Shown here: piece by piece, positions 24,184 to 33,269 of the stretch
Position numbering within the stretch: the first letter of the stretch is position 1
Layout of the letters: every line of letters starts with the position of its first letter
Source of the DNA: Myxococcota bacterium
Lineage (GTDB): Bacteria; Myxococcota_A; Bradymonadia; UBA7976; UBA1532
Direction of reading: 5' to 3'
DNA: 64,000 nucleotides
NCBI GenBank assembly: GCA_963169045.1
Contig: CAUJDF010000002.1
Span: 1 to 64,000 of the forward strand
Notes under the pieces: model-generated
What the model saw: only the letters and a program-made list of their open reading frames with translations
Database searches by the model: none
What the model was told of the DNA's origin: nothing
Position numbers and translations under genes: made by a program

Positions 24184-24328
24184 CGTCGTCGCGCGCGCTT
24201 TCGCCTACTTTTCGCCCCGAAGGCGAGTGGCTTGCAACCCCACGCGTTCGGGCGCCTCTGGTATCTTGTCACGACTGGGCCGCGACAGGGCGTTCTCCGG
24301 CGGCCGACGGCGCTCAGGGGGCCGAGGC

Positions 24329-25282
24329 GTGGAAGCCGTGCTGACCGAGGGCATCCGCGAGACGGCGGAGAGGACGGAGGCGGCGCTCGTCGGGTGGCGC
24401 CTCGACCGGCTGCGTCGCGCGATCGAAGGGCCGCTGGCGGTCGTCGCCTCCGGCGGCTCGATGACCGCGGCGCGCCTGTGGGTGCTGCTGCATCGGCGCG
24501 CCGGCAACCCGGCCTGGGCGCTCACCCCCGACGGCCTGATCGAAGAGGGCGTCCCGCCCGGGACGAGCGTGCTCATCCTGTCCGCGGCGGGCCGACACCA
24601 CGACGTGCTGCGGGCGGCGCGCCGGACGATCGACCTCGGGGTGCCGACGCACGCCGTCGTCGGCGACGGCGAGGCGCCGCTCGGGGCGCTCTTGCGCGGC
24701 CACGACGACTCGCACCAGGTCTTCGTGCTGCCGCGCCCGGAGCGCCGGGACCAGGTGCTCGCCGTGCACGCCCTCGTGCCGTTCCTCGTGCTCGCCGGAC
24801 AGCTCTACGGCGAAGGCGAGCCCGTCTCGCCCGTATTCCAGGACGCCGAGCCGGCGGACCTGCCCGATCGGCGGCCCGAGATGCTCGTCGCGCTCGGCGC
24901 CGGCGTGGGCGGCCCCGCGGCGTCCGACTTCGCGTGGCGCACCCTCGAGAGCGGCTTCGCGCCGGCGTGGTCCACCGACGTCCGCAACTTCGCGCACGGA
25001 GCGTTCATGCCCTTCGTGCAGCGAGGCGGCGCGGGCATGGTGCTCAGCTTCGCGCCGCGGGCGCAGCGCAACTACCTCGACACCTACTTCCGCGCGTTCG
25101 ACCCCGCCGTGCACGTGGTCCGCGTCGAGACGACGCTCGACGGCGCGCTCGGCGCCCTCGACCTGCTGGCCCGCGGCCTCGCGACCTTCGATCGGCTGTT
25201 GGCGCGGCACCGGGTGACGCCGCGCATCGAGGACCTGCCCGCCTGGGGCACGGCGATCTACTTCCTCGCCCGGCCGGGCTGA
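24329..25282 (+). CDS. SIS-domain-like sugar isomerase/phosphosugar-binding protein
   Basis: The 317-residue protein has two Rossmann-like halves reminiscent of SIS (sugar isomerase) proteins: PLAVVASGGSMTAARLWVLL, then TSVLILSAAGRHHDVLRAAR and VPTHAVVGDG. The second half has GAGVGGPAASDFAWRTLESG followed by RNFAHGAFMPF, matching the paired SIS arrangement of GlmS-like and AgaS-like proteins where Ser and Thr residues hold the phosphate. GTG at 24329 is used; GTG at 24338 is an alternative. It is divergent from the large kinase gene across 145 bp. The sugar or nucleotide-sugar ligand cannot be told. Confidence 0.65.
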   Translation: MEAVLTEGIRETAERTEAALVGWRLDRLRRAIEGPLAVVASGGSMTAARLWVLLHRRAGNPAWALTPDGLIEEGVPPGTSVLILSAAGRHHDVLRAARRTIDLGVPTHAVVGDGEAPLGALLRGHDDSHQVFVLPRPERRDQVLAVHALVPFLVLAGQLYGEGEPVSPVFQDAEPADLPDRRPEMLVALGAGVGGPAASDFAWRTLESGFAPAWSTDVRNFAHGAFMPFVQRGGAGMVLSFAPRAQRNYLDTYFRAFDPAVHVVRVETTLDGALGALDLLARGLATFDRLLARHRVTPRIEDLPAWGTAIYFLARPG

Positions 25283-25290
25283 GACACCGC

Positions 25291-27624
25291 TCACTCGCAG
25301 ACGACGGCGGCGGGCTCTCCCTCGGCGGTGAGCAGCGCCGAGACGTCCCAGGCGACGCACGCGACGCCCTCGACGGTCACCGGGCCGTCGGTGGTGCCGG
25401 CGATGCGGCCCGTGCCGCCGGTGAGGCGGGTGCCGCCGGCGTTGCGCAACAGGCGCGCGCCGCCGAGCGCCGCGTCGCCGCCGAGCGACAGGCCGACGTC
25501 CGCCGAGTCGGCGACGGTAAGCGCGGTGACGGCGCCGAGCGTGACGTCGGCGCGCAGCGCCGGGCCGTCGGCGCCGCCGTCGCGCAGCGTGAAGTGGTCG
25601 ATGGCCGCGGTGGCGCCGGCCTCGATGCGCAGGCCGGCCCAGGTGCCGGGCGCCGCGGCGCCCTCCTCGACCGTCGGATCGGCGGCGAGGACGATCGGCG
25701 CGCCGCCCGCCCCCTGCGCGATGAGGGTGCCGCCCTCGCGGACGTCGATCACGCCGCCGTTCGCGACGCGCGCGCGCAGGCCCGGCGGCAGTGTGAGGGT
25801 GCCGCCGACCTCGATCGGCCCGTCGATGCGCAGCGGCGCCGCCGCGGCCAGCCCGAGCGCGCCGCCGGGCACGACGAGGATCGTGCCGCGCACGCCGTAG
25901 ACGATGCCCGCCGGCTGGTTGGTCAGCGTGACCGCGCCGGTCACCTCGCCGGCGAGGCCGATGCCCTCGTGCGCGTTCTCGGTCCAGTCGTTGCCGGCGC
26001 CGAGCGGCAGGCGCCCGAACTGCACGGGGAACCCGGACAGCGGCCAGGCGGCGCGCCGGATGCGCGTCCCGCTCAGGCGCGCGACGGCGGCCTCGGCGGT
26101 GGCGAGGGCGATGGCGTCGCCGGCGAGATCCGCGAGCTGGCCGTCGACGAAGAGCAGGGCGCCGCCGGAGAGCACGCGCACGCCCTCGCCCGCGCCCTGT
26201 CGCACCACCACCTGCTCGAACGACGTCGCCTGGGCGGTCTCGACGCTGGGCGTCTCGCCGGCGCCCGCGTACTCGATGACGGCGCGGCGCAGCTCGCTGG
26301 CGGCGGCGTTCGCCGGGAAGCGCAGGCCGCCCCAGGCGCCCGCTGCGCGTCCCGCCGCCGAGAACACGACGCGCCCGGTGTCGCCGCCCGCGCGCAGCAC
26401 GCCCGCGACGTTCAGCGTCCGGCCGTCGGCGAGGATGACCGTGCCCGGCGCGACGGTCGCCTCGGTGCCGGCGGGGATCTCGTCGATCTCGAGCCGCCAG
26501 GGGTTGCCGTCGGGGCCGATCGGACCGGCGAGCGCCGCCGCGTCGAGCGCGCGGCCCATCGCCACCGGCGGCGTGCGGACGAGCCCGGCGGTCAGCACGC
26601 CGAACGCGGCGCCCACCTCGACGCGGACGTCGAGCAGATCCCCCCCGTCGCCGGTGGCGGCGCCGCCCGCCCGGAGCGTGCCGCGGATGCGCCCCGCGTC
26701 GACGAGCTCGACGTCGGTCAGGGCGCGGTCGCCGATCCGCACCGCGTCGGGCGCCCGCTCGAACGGGCCGCCGTGGACGACGACCGCGACCTCCTCGTCG
26801 ACGGGCGCCCACGCGGGCTCCACCGCGACGACGGCGAGGTCGCCGCGCGCGACCGCCCGGCCCCGCAACGTGACCTGGAAGTCGCCGGCGTCGGTGCCGA
26901 CGGTGACCACGCGCTCGAAGTCGCCGGCCTCCGCGGGCTCGAACTGGACGAGCACCTGCCCCGTCTGGCCCGGCGCGACCACGGAGGGCACCTGCCCGGC
27001 GGGCACGGTGAACGGATCGCCGAGGTTGTCGACGCGCTGGATGTTCAGCGGCAGCGCCTCGCTCGTGTTCGTGAAGCGGATGAAGTCGGCGTCGGGCGTG
27101 CCCGGCTCCACGTCGCCGAAGTCGACCTCGGGCGTGTCGAGCGTGGCCGTCGGCGCGCCGCCGGTGGCGCGCAGGGTCACCGAGACGGGCGCGGCGGTCG
27201 GCGGCGTCGTCGGGAAGGTGACCGTGGCCTCGGCCACGCCGGCGGCGTCGGGCGCGAAGGTGACGACGAGCGTGCGCGACGCGCCCGGCGGGATGGTGAC
27301 GGGCGGCGTGCGCGAGGCGGAGAACGGCGCGGCGAGCCCCTCGAACGCGACCACGTCGAGCGGCGCCTCGCCGGTGTTCGTCAGCGTCACCTCGGCCTCG
27401 GAGCGGCCGCCGGGGGCCGCGAGCGGGAACTCGACGACCGCCGGCTCGGCGGTGAGCGAGGCCTCGGTCTCGGGCGCGGCGTCGCCGGCCGCGTCCGGCG
27501 CGCCGCCGTCGGGGGCGCCGCCCGCCGCGTCCGGGGCCGGCGGTTCGTCGCCGCCGCCTCCGCCGTCGTCGCATCCGGCCGCGAAGGCCAACAGCATCGC
27601 CACCGCCCACATCCGTCGCATCAC
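25291..27624 (-). CDS. Large lipoprotein with ASH/choice-of-anchor repeats and parallel beta-helix
   Basis: The 777-residue product starts with a signal peptide ending in the lipobox FAAGC (Cys18), then a Gly/Asp/Ala linker. Two immunoglobulin-like choice-of-anchor D (ASH/HYDIN-type) repeats follow (about 55-275), each with TLTNTGEAPL- or FTNTSEALPL-type turns and a GQVLVQFEPAEAGDFER-like strand. The region from about 390 onward is a run of short strands and turns with Gly/Ala-rich spacers that reads as a right-handed beta-helix. Such proteins are usually exposed on the outer surface and are common in Myxococcota. No enzyme motif was seen. It is separated from the downstream SIS-like gene (convergent) by 8 bp. 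Confidence 0.78.
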   Translation of the reverse strand: MMRRMWAVAMLLAFAAGCDDGGGGGDEPPAPDAAGGAPDGGAPDAAGDAAPETEASLTAEPAVVEFPLAAPGGRSEAEVTLTNTGEAPLDVVAFEGLAAPFSASRTPPVTIPPGASRTLVVTFAPDAAGVAEATVTFPTTPPTAAPVSVTLRATGGAPTATLDTPEVDFGDVEPGTPDADFIRFTNTSEALPLNIQRVDNLGDPFTVPAGQVPSVVAPGQTGQVLVQFEPAEAGDFERVVTVGTDAGDFQVTLRGRAVARGDLAVVAVEPAWAPVDEEVAVVVHGGPFERAPDAVRIGDRALTDVELVDAGRIRGTLRAGGAATGDGGDLLDVRVEVGAAFGVLTAGLVRTPPVAMGRALDAAALAGPIGPDGNPWRLEIDEIPAGTEATVAPGTVILADGRTLNVAGVLRAGGDTGRVVFSAAGRAAGAWGGLRFPANAAASELRRAVIEYAGAGETPSVETAQATSFEQVVVRQGAGEGVRVLSGGALLFVDGQLADLAGDAIALATAEAAVARLSGTRIRRAAWPLSGFPVQFGRLPLGAGNDWTENAHEGIGLAGEVTGAVTLTNQPAGIVYGVRGTILVVPGGALGLAAAAPLRIDGPIEVGGTLTLPPGLRARVANGGVIDVREGGTLIAQGAGGAPIVLAADPTVEEGAAAPGTWAGLRIEAGATAAIDHFTLRDGGADGPALRADVTLGAVTALTVADSADVGLSLGGDAALGGARLLRNAGGTRLTGGTGRIAGTTDGPVTVEGVACVAWDVSALLTAEGEPAAVVCE

Positions 27625-27699
27625 GATCGCCTCCCGAGCCGACTCGACGGGGCATCATAGCCGCGGTGCGGTGGGGCGACGCCACCCTGCGGATCGCCG

Positions 27700-28018
27700 G
27701 GCCGCACGTCGCAGATGCGGTCGCGCGGCGTCGCACGGTCTCCGCGACGTGTCGCGGGCCCGGTCCGGAGGGACCGTCCGCCCCCGGCGACGTGCGAAGG
27801 CCCGGTCCGGAGGCGCCGTTCACCCGCCGCGACGTGTCGCGGACACGGTCCGGAGGCGCCGCGCCCCCTCCGCGACACGTCGCGGACGCCGACGCACGGC
27901 GGGCGCCGCCTCCGCGACATGTCGCGGCGAGGATCGGGCGGCGCCGGACCGCCTCCGCGACGTGAGACGAGCGCCGGTGGAGCGCCCGGCGGAACCTCCC
28001 CGCCGCGACAGCGACCGA
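27700..28018. repeat. Array of 16-bp palindromes repeating every 42-43 bp
   Basis: The 507-bp gap between the divergent lipoprotein and phosphodiesterase genes holds a regular array. Core units CCGCGACRYGTCGCGG occur at 27742, 27827, 27870 and 27912; that at 27912 (CCGCGACATGTCGCGG) is a perfect palindrome, and the others differ only in the central two bases. Degenerate or half units sit at about 27700, 27785, 27955 and 28003, keeping the same 42-43-bp step (about four helical turns). A second conserved block, CGGTCCGGAGG, follows the core in units 2-4 and appears inverted after the 27912 core. The step is not a multiple of three and the units shift frame, so the array is not protein repeat coding. 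No gene was seen in this gap. Confidence 0.75.
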
Positions 28019-28131
28019 TCCGGCGGCTTGCGTCGGCGTGCTCGCGCCGCGCCCGCTCCACCCGACGCGCCGCCTGCCGGGAGGACGCGGGGAGGGTGGC
28101 GGCCCGCGGACGCATTCGCTACACGTGCCCC

Positions 28132-29448
28132 ATGCAGGTCTGGCGACGGCTGGTCTGGGCGCTGGCGCTCGTGGCGCTCGCGTGCGGGCTGTACCAGGGG
28201 CGACGCGCGTTCGTCCGGGCGATCTTCGTCGACGGCGCGGGCGCGCCGGCGGTGGCCGACGCAGTGGCGCCGGGCGCGCGCGTCCGCGTGGTGCTGATCG
28301 ACGGCCTCGGCCTCGAGCCGGCGCGGTCGCTGCCGAACCTGAACGCGCTGTGCGCGCGGGGTCTCGACCTCGAGGTGGACGCCGGCTTCCCCACCGTCTC
28401 GCTACCGGTCCAGTCGGTCCTCTGGACGGGGCGGACGCAGCAACAGTCGGGCGTGCAGTACCGGCAGAAGGCCATCGATCCACCGCCGGCGGACGCGCTG
28501 CCGGCGCTCGTCCCAGGCAGCGAGGCGGTCGCGGAGTCGCACGCGTTCATCGTGCGCTCGTTCGGGTTCGCGACGGCGCGGCCCGCGCCCGAGGCGGAGA
28601 CGACGTGGAGTGAAGCGGCCTTCGTGGACGCGGCCGAGGGCCTCGCCGGCGGCGACGCGCCGCTCGGGCTCGTGCACGTGCTGCGGGTCGACGACGCGGG
28701 CCACGCGCACGGCGGCGCCTCGGCGGCCTATCGCGAGGCGGCGGCGTGGTCCGACGCGCTGCTCGGGCGCCTGCTCGCCACGGACCGCGCCGCGCACGGC
28801 GAGGGCACGCGCTGGCTCGTGCTCTCGGATCACGGCCACCTGCCCGAGGGCGGCCACGGCGACGCCGAGCCGGCGCTGCGCCGGGTGCGCGCCTGCCTCG
28901 TCGGCGGCGTCGCGCCGGGGACGGCCGGTCCGGTGCCGCTCGCCTCGCTGGCGCGCGCGCTGCGGTCGGGGGGCGCGCCCGCCGCCGCCGAGACGGCGCT
29001 CCCCTCGCCCGGCGCGGCCCGCTGGACGCTCGCGGTCGCGCTGCTGGTCGCGGGGGTGGCCACCGGCGGGCGCCGCGCGTGGCTCGCGCTCTGGCTGCCG
29101 GTCGCGCTCGCGTCCGTGGTCGCGATCGCCGGCTGGCCGTCGCTCTCGCGGCGCTTCGTGTGGCCGCCGCTCGGCCTCGACGTCGCGAAGGCGGCGCTGC
29201 CGGGCCTCGTCCTGCTCGCCGCGGGGTCGTGGCGCGCGCTGCGGCGCGCGTCCGCCGGACAGGTCGTCGTCGCCGGGCTCGCGCCGGCGCTCGCCCTGGC
29301 CGCCGCCGCGGCCGCGCTCTGCTGGGGCGCGCCGCCGCTGATGCCCGTCTGGACCGCCTGGACCAGCGTCGCGCTCGTCGTCGCCGCCGCCGCGAGCCTC
29401 GCGGTGGCCGTCGCGCTCGTCGTGCCCGGCGGCCGCCGCCCCCGCTGA
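28132..29448 (+). CDS. Membrane alkaline-phosphatase-superfamily phosphodiesterase/sulfatase-like protein
   Basis: The 438-residue protein has an N-terminal membrane anchor (about 5-24) and a periplasmic domain of the alkaline phosphatase superfamily. VVLIDGLGLE holds the first metal Asp, GFPTVSLPVQSVLWTG holds the likely Thr nucleophile as in nucleotide pyrophosphatase/phosphodiesterases, and VDDAGHAHGG and LSDHGH are the metal-binding His/Asp boxes. About six hydrophobic segments follow (about 300-430). The ATG at 28132 is used; the frame is open upstream through the palindrome array but that part has no coding character. It is tail-to-tail with a second superfamily member. Substrate unknown; lipid-linked headgroup transfer or phosphodiester cleavage are possible. 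Confidence 0.72.
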   Translation: MQVWRRLVWALALVALACGLYQGRRAFVRAIFVDGAGAPAVADAVAPGARVRVVLIDGLGLEPARSLPNLNALCARGLDLEVDAGFPTVSLPVQSVLWTGRTQQQSGVQYRQKAIDPPPADALPALVPGSEAVAESHAFIVRSFGFATARPAPEAETTWSEAAFVDAAEGLAGGDAPLGLVHVLRVDDAGHAHGGASAAYREAAAWSDALLGRLLATDRAAHGEGTRWLVLSDHGHLPEGGHGDAEPALRRVRACLVGGVAPGTAGPVPLASLARALRSGGAPAAAETALPSPGAARWTLAVALLVAGVATGGRRAWLALWLPVALASVVAIAGWPSLSRRFVWPPLGLDVAKAALPGLVLLAAGSWRALRRASAGQVVVAGLAPALALAAAAAALCWGAPPLMPVWTAWTSVALVVAAAASLAVAVALVVPGGRRPR

Positions 29449-29449
29449 C

Positions 29450-29465
29450 ACGCCGGAGCCGGCGT
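29450..29465. terminator. Small bidirectional hairpin between convergent genes
   Basis: ACGCCGGAGCCGGCGT is a 7-bp perfect stem with a 2-base loop placed exactly between the two stop codons. There is no T tract on either strand, so terminator function is only positional inference. Confidence 0.35.
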
Positions 29466-31324
29466 CAGGGCGTGCGGGCGGCCTCGTCGCGCTGGCGGCG
29501 CGCCCGGGCGGTGCGGTCGACGCGCAGCGGCGGGAACGCCCGGTAGCGGGCCAGCAGCGCGCGGACGCGCTCGGGCTCGGCGGCGGCGCGGTTGCGCCGC
29601 TCGGCGAAGTCGGTCGAGAGGTCGTACAGCTCGGTCACGTTCTCGGCGCGGCGGACGAGCAGCTTGTCCGGCCACACGACCACGCCGAACTGGTCGCTCT
29701 CGTTCAGCGGGAGAGCGCGATCGGCGGGCCAGGCGTCGGGCGGCGCGCCGGGGAGGAGCAGCGGCAGCAGGTCGAGGCCGTCGCCCGCCCCGCCGGCGCC
29801 GGTGAGCGCGCCGAGCGTCGGGTACAGGTCGATGAGCGAGACCGGAGCGTCGATGGTCGCCGGCGGCACGCCCGGGACGCGGATGGCGAGCGGCACGTGC
29901 ACGAGCGGGTTGTAGACGTACAGGCCGTGGTGGTCCGGCAGGCGCGGATCCTCGCCGAGCGACTCGCCGTGGTCGGCGGCGAGCACGACGATGGTCGAGT
30001 CGTACAGGCCGCGTTCGCGGAGCGCCGCGTCGAGGCGCCCGAGCTCGGCGTCGACGCGGCGGACCTGCGCCCGGTAGCGCCGCCGCTTGCGCGCCGCGGC
30101 GGTCTCCGCCCCGGGCCGTCCCGCGCCGTCGCGCGGATCGGCGTCCTCCGGCAGCTCGGCGTGCTCGTGCACGTCGAAGTAGTGGAGCCACAGGAAGAAC
30201 GGGCGGTCCGTCGGGCGGCGGTCGAGGAACCGCAAGCCGAGGTCGGTGGTCTCCGCCGAGGTGGCGCGGTCGGCGACGTCGCGCCGCACGCGGTCGGCGA
30301 CGACGCGGTCGTGGGCGTCGAACCCACGGCGGAGCAGCGTCTCGCCGGCCCAGCGCAGCACCTCCGCGGGGAACACCGCGTGCGTCGCGCGCCCCGCGTC
30401 GCGCTGCCGCTCCGGCAGCGTCTTGTCGATGCGCTCGAACGGGTTCACGCGCCCGGTGAGCAGCGAGGAGACGGAGACGTCGGTGCCGGCCGACGGGGCG
30501 AACGCGTGGCGGAAGTCGCGCGCCTCCGCGAGGAACTTCGCCAGGTGCGGGAGCTCGCGCGCGTCCTCGCCGCCGGCGCGCGGGACGACGTCGCCGCGCA
30601 GCGTGTCGACGAGCACCAGCACCACGTTGTGGGCGCGCCCGCGCTCGAGGACGGCGCGCACCTCCGGGTCCTCGCGCCAGGCGGTGGCGCTCGGCGGGGG
30701 CGGCGGCGGCGGCGCCGGCGCCACGGCGGCGATCCCGTCGCAGTCCTCGTCGACGGCGTCGCCGGGGTCGTCGATCGCGTCGGGGTGCACGCCCGGATCG
30801 AGGTCGTCGCAGTCCGGGCCGCCGAGGACCGCGGCGTGGCCGTCGCCGTCGAGGTCGACGAGGTCGCGCGCCACGTTCGTCAGGAGGCGGGCGTGGGTGC
30901 CGCGCGTCGCCACCACGAGGCGCGACGCCGGATCGCCCAGGCCGAGCGCGAGCGTGGCCGCGAAGGCCGCGGCGCCGAGCGCGATCGCGGCGCGCCGGGC
31001 CCGCGGCGCGACCCCGAAGCGCAGCGCCAGGCCGGCGGCGGCGGCGGCCACCACGGTCAGGAACGTGTGGACGGCGGGGTACTCGGTCCGCAGGACGTTG
31101 CGGTTCACGGCCTCGGCGACGAGCGCGAGCGCCACGAGGAGCGCCACCCGAAGGCGCGGCCCCAGTCGCGCGCCGAGCGCGATGGCGGCGGCCACCCCGA
31201 GCCAGCCCGCGACCGGCACCCACACCGGCGCCCACGCCGCGCCGGGCAGCGTGCTCGCGAAGCCGCCGTCGAAGAGGTGCCGCCCCACCGGCAGGAACGC
31301 CGGCAAGGCCGCCGCCGCCCGCAC
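29465..31324 (-). CDS. Membrane sulfatase-like enzyme with embedded MopE-type metal-binding motif
   Basis: The 619-residue reading from GTG at 31324 has several hydrophobic segments in its first ~140 residues. Next is a D/C-rich block, DLDGDGHAAVLGGPDCDDLD followed by DAVDEDCDGI, which is the myxobacterial metal-binding motif, and a Pro-rich linker. From about 230 comes a sulfatase/LtaS-type catalytic domain (VVLVLVDTLRGDVV, SAGTDVSVSSLLTGR, FFLWLHYFDVHEH, VVLAADHGESLGED). The C-x-P-x-R formylglycine motif is absent, so Thr or Ser may be the nucleophile. The frame stays open upstream to 31513 and encodes two more membrane-like segments but only CTG codons as starts; the true N terminus may lie there. 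Confidence 0.75.
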   Translation of the reverse strand: MRAAAALPAFLPVGRHLFDGGFASTLPGAAWAPVWVPVAGWLGVAAAIALGARLGPRLRVALLVALALVAEAVNRNVLRTEYPAVHTFLTVVAAAAAGLALRFGVAPRARRAAIALGAAAFAATLALGLGDPASRLVVATRGTHARLLTNVARDLVDLDGDGHAAVLGGPDCDDLDPGVHPDAIDDPGDAVDEDCDGIAAVAPAPPPPPPPSATAWREDPEVRAVLERGRAHNVVLVLVDTLRGDVVPRAGGEDARELPHLAKFLAEARDFRHAFAPSAGTDVSVSSLLTGRVNPFERIDKTLPERQRDAGRATHAVFPAEVLRWAGETLLRRGFDAHDRVVADRVRRDVADRATSAETTDLGLRFLDRRPTDRPFFLWLHYFDVHEHAELPEDADPRDGAGRPGAETAAARKRRRYRAQVRRVDAELGRLDAALRERGLYDSTIVVLAADHGESLGEDPRLPDHHGLYVYNPLVHVPLAIRVPGVPPATIDAPVSLIDLYPTLGALTGAGGAGDGLDLLPLLLPGAPPDAWPADRALPLNESDQFGVVVWPDKLLVRRAENVTELYDLSTDFAERRNRAAAEPERVRALLARYRAFPPLRVDRTARARRQRDEAARTP

Positions 31325-31628
31325 GAGCGCCCGACCGCGCGCCAGCCGCGACGCCAGCGCGTCGGTCGCGCCGACCGCGAGGCCGATCGACAGCCCGAGG
31401 CCCGCGAGCAGACCCGCCGCCGCCAGCGCCGCGCCCGCCGATCCCAGCGCCCACGCCTCGACCGGGAGCAGCAGCAGCGCCCCGAGAAGCCCCGTCAGCA
31501 GACTCGATCCCAGTCGCCTACTCCCGCGCGAGTGCCGGGAGCCTAACGCAGGCGGCGCGCGGCGGTCATTCTCCCCTCATTGCGCGAGCTTCGGACGCCG
31601 CGCGAGTCGTGGTAGAACCGACGGCGCC

Positions 31629-33269
31629 TTGGACGCGATCACGCACCACCCGCGCATCAACCTGCCCGCCGAGCTGCTGCGCCTCGGATACACGCTGCTC
31701 GCGCGGCTCGGCGACGGGGCCACGTCCGAGGTGTTCGAGGCCCGCCACATGGCGACGGGCCGGCGCGTGGCGATCAAGGTGAGCCGCGCCGACGTGCCCG
31801 AGGCCCAGGCCATCGTCCAGCGCATGCAGACGGAGTGGAACGTCGGCCGCGGCCTGCGCCACCCGCACCTCGTCGCCATCCTCGACGGCGGCACGTTCTC
31901 CGACGGCCGCGCCTGGCTGGTCATGGAGCGCCTCGTCGGCCACGACCTGCTGCAGGCGCTCGAGGAGGCGGGCTCGCTCGAGCCGCTGCGCGCGATCCAC
32001 ATCGCGCGGCAGATGTGCGAGGCGCTGCAGGTCCTGCACCGGCGCGGCGCCGTGCACCGCGACGTGAAGCCGGAGAACGTGTTCCTGCACGCCGAGGGGC
32101 GCGTGCCCGACCACGTCAAGCTGATCGACCTCGGCATCGTCTCGCTGCCCGAGGACGCGCCGGAGCGGGCCCACGATCCCACCGGCAGCTTCATCATGGG
32201 CACCCCACTGTACCTGGCGCCCGAGCAGGCGCGCGGCCAGACGCCCGATCCGCGGACGGACCTCTACGCCGTCGGCGGCGTGCTCTACCACATGCTCAGC
32301 GGCGTGCCGCCGTTCGATGGCGCCGATCCGACCGAGATCGTCGCCAAGCACGTCAACGCCGAGGTGGAGCCGCTCGACACGGTGGTGCCGGACCTCCTGC
32401 CGGCGCTGGTGGCGCTCGTGCACCGCTGCCTCGAGAAGGAGCGCGACGACCGGCCGGGGAGCGCCGCCGAGGTCATCGCCGCGCTCGACGCGTGCGCGCG
32501 GACGCTGGCCGGCGAGTTCGCGCCCCTGCCGTCGCTGCGGCGCGCGCCGGTGCCGGAGGTGCCGCCCGCGGGCCACGCCGCCGCCTGGCTGCGGCTCTCG
32601 GAGCACCTCGAGCACTGCGTGGACGCCTACTGGCGCGCCGAGGCGCGGCGCACGCCGCCGCCGCCGGTCCAGGCGGCGATGCGGACGGCGCTGGTGGCCC
32701 GCGGCGACTACGAGCAGGCGCGGGCCGACGCCGAGCAGCGCCGCGAGGTGGCCGACGTCGCCGCGCGCTTCCGCATCGAGCAGCGCGAGCGGCTGCAGCG
32801 CCGCGCGCGCCGCGTGGGGGCCGCGCTCGAGCGGGCGCGCGTCCGGTTCCGCGAGGCCGCGAAGCTCGCCGCCGAGGCGGCCGGGGCCGTCGACACCGTC
32901 GACGAGGGCTACGCACGCGAGCTCGAGGCGCTGCGCGCGCTCACCGCCGACCTGAGCCTGCCCGCGCTCGAGCAGCGCCACCGGCAGATCGAGGCGTGGC
33001 TCCGCCGGCGCGCCCAGTCGGTCGAGACGCTGACCGGGGCGCGCGCCGAGGAGCGCGCCGCCGCCGAGAAGCTCGCCGTGCTCCGCGCCGAGGAGATCGA
33101 CGTCCAGCGCGAGTACGCCGACCAGGAGCTCGAGGAGCAGGACGACGGCTGGCGCCACGAGCAGGCCGCGGGGGACGCCGCCGACGTCGCCCTGGGCGCG
33201 CAGCGCGCGCTCGAACAGGCCTGTCTGAGGTTCTTCGTCGAGTACGTGAGGGCGGTGCAGCGTGAGTGA
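31629..33269 (+). CDS. Ser/Thr protein kinase with C-terminal coiled coil
   Basis: A 546-residue Hanks-type kinase. The glycine loop is RLGDGATSEVFEA (26-38), the ATP Lys is Lys50, the catalytic loop HRDVKPEN is near 142-149, and the metal motif is DLG instead of DFG (about 166). GTPLYLAPEQ closes the activation segment. Residues about 290-545 form long charged helices (heptad-rich, many Glu/Arg/Ala) with no membrane segment, so the protein is cytosolic and probably dimeric. TTG at 31629 is the only start that keeps the glycine loop; the ATG at 31749 would cut through the domain. Its stop overlaps the next gene's GTG by 8 bp. Confidence 0.88.
   Translation: MDAITHHPRINLPAELLRLGYTLLARLGDGATSEVFEARHMATGRRVAIKVSRADVPEAQAIVQRMQTEWNVGRGLRHPHLVAILDGGTFSDGRAWLVMERLVGHDLLQALEEAGSLEPLRAIHIARQMCEALQVLHRRGAVHRDVKPENVFLHAEGRVPDHVKLIDLGIVSLPEDAPERAHDPTGSFIMGTPLYLAPEQARGQTPDPRTDLYAVGGVLYHMLSGVPPFDGADPTEIVAKHVNAEVEPLDTVVPDLLPALVALVHRCLEKERDDRPGSAAEVIAALDACARTLAGEFAPLPSLRRAPVPEVPPAGHAAAWLRLSEHLEHCVDAYWRAEARRTPPPPVQAAMRTALVARGDYEQARADAEQRREVADVAARFRIEQRERLQRRARRVGAALERARVRFREAAKLAAEAAGAVDTVDEGYARELEALRALTADLSLPALEQRHRQIEAWLRRRAQSVETLTGARAEERAAAEKLAVLRAEEIDVQREYADQELEEQDDGWRHEQAAGDAADVALGAQRALEQACLRFFVEYVRAVQRE

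Noticed and set aside
20080-27660. A very long open frame on the plus strand (over 2,500 codons)
   Set aside because: It runs antisense to the kinase gene and through the lipoprotein gene, with composition (Arg/Ala/Gly/Glu-rich) typical of antisense reading of GC-rich coding DNA and no domain pattern.
27715-28131. Upstream extension of the phosphodiesterase frame through the palindrome array
   Set aside because: The extension is Arg/Pro-rich with no structure, and the ATG at 28132 directly precedes a good membrane anchor.
24314-28483. A long open frame on the minus strand across the lipoprotein gene and palindrome array
   Set aside because: It is a shifted reading of the lipoprotein gene and contains mostly Arg/Ala/Gly low complexity; the array's 42-43-bp step cannot preserve a frame.
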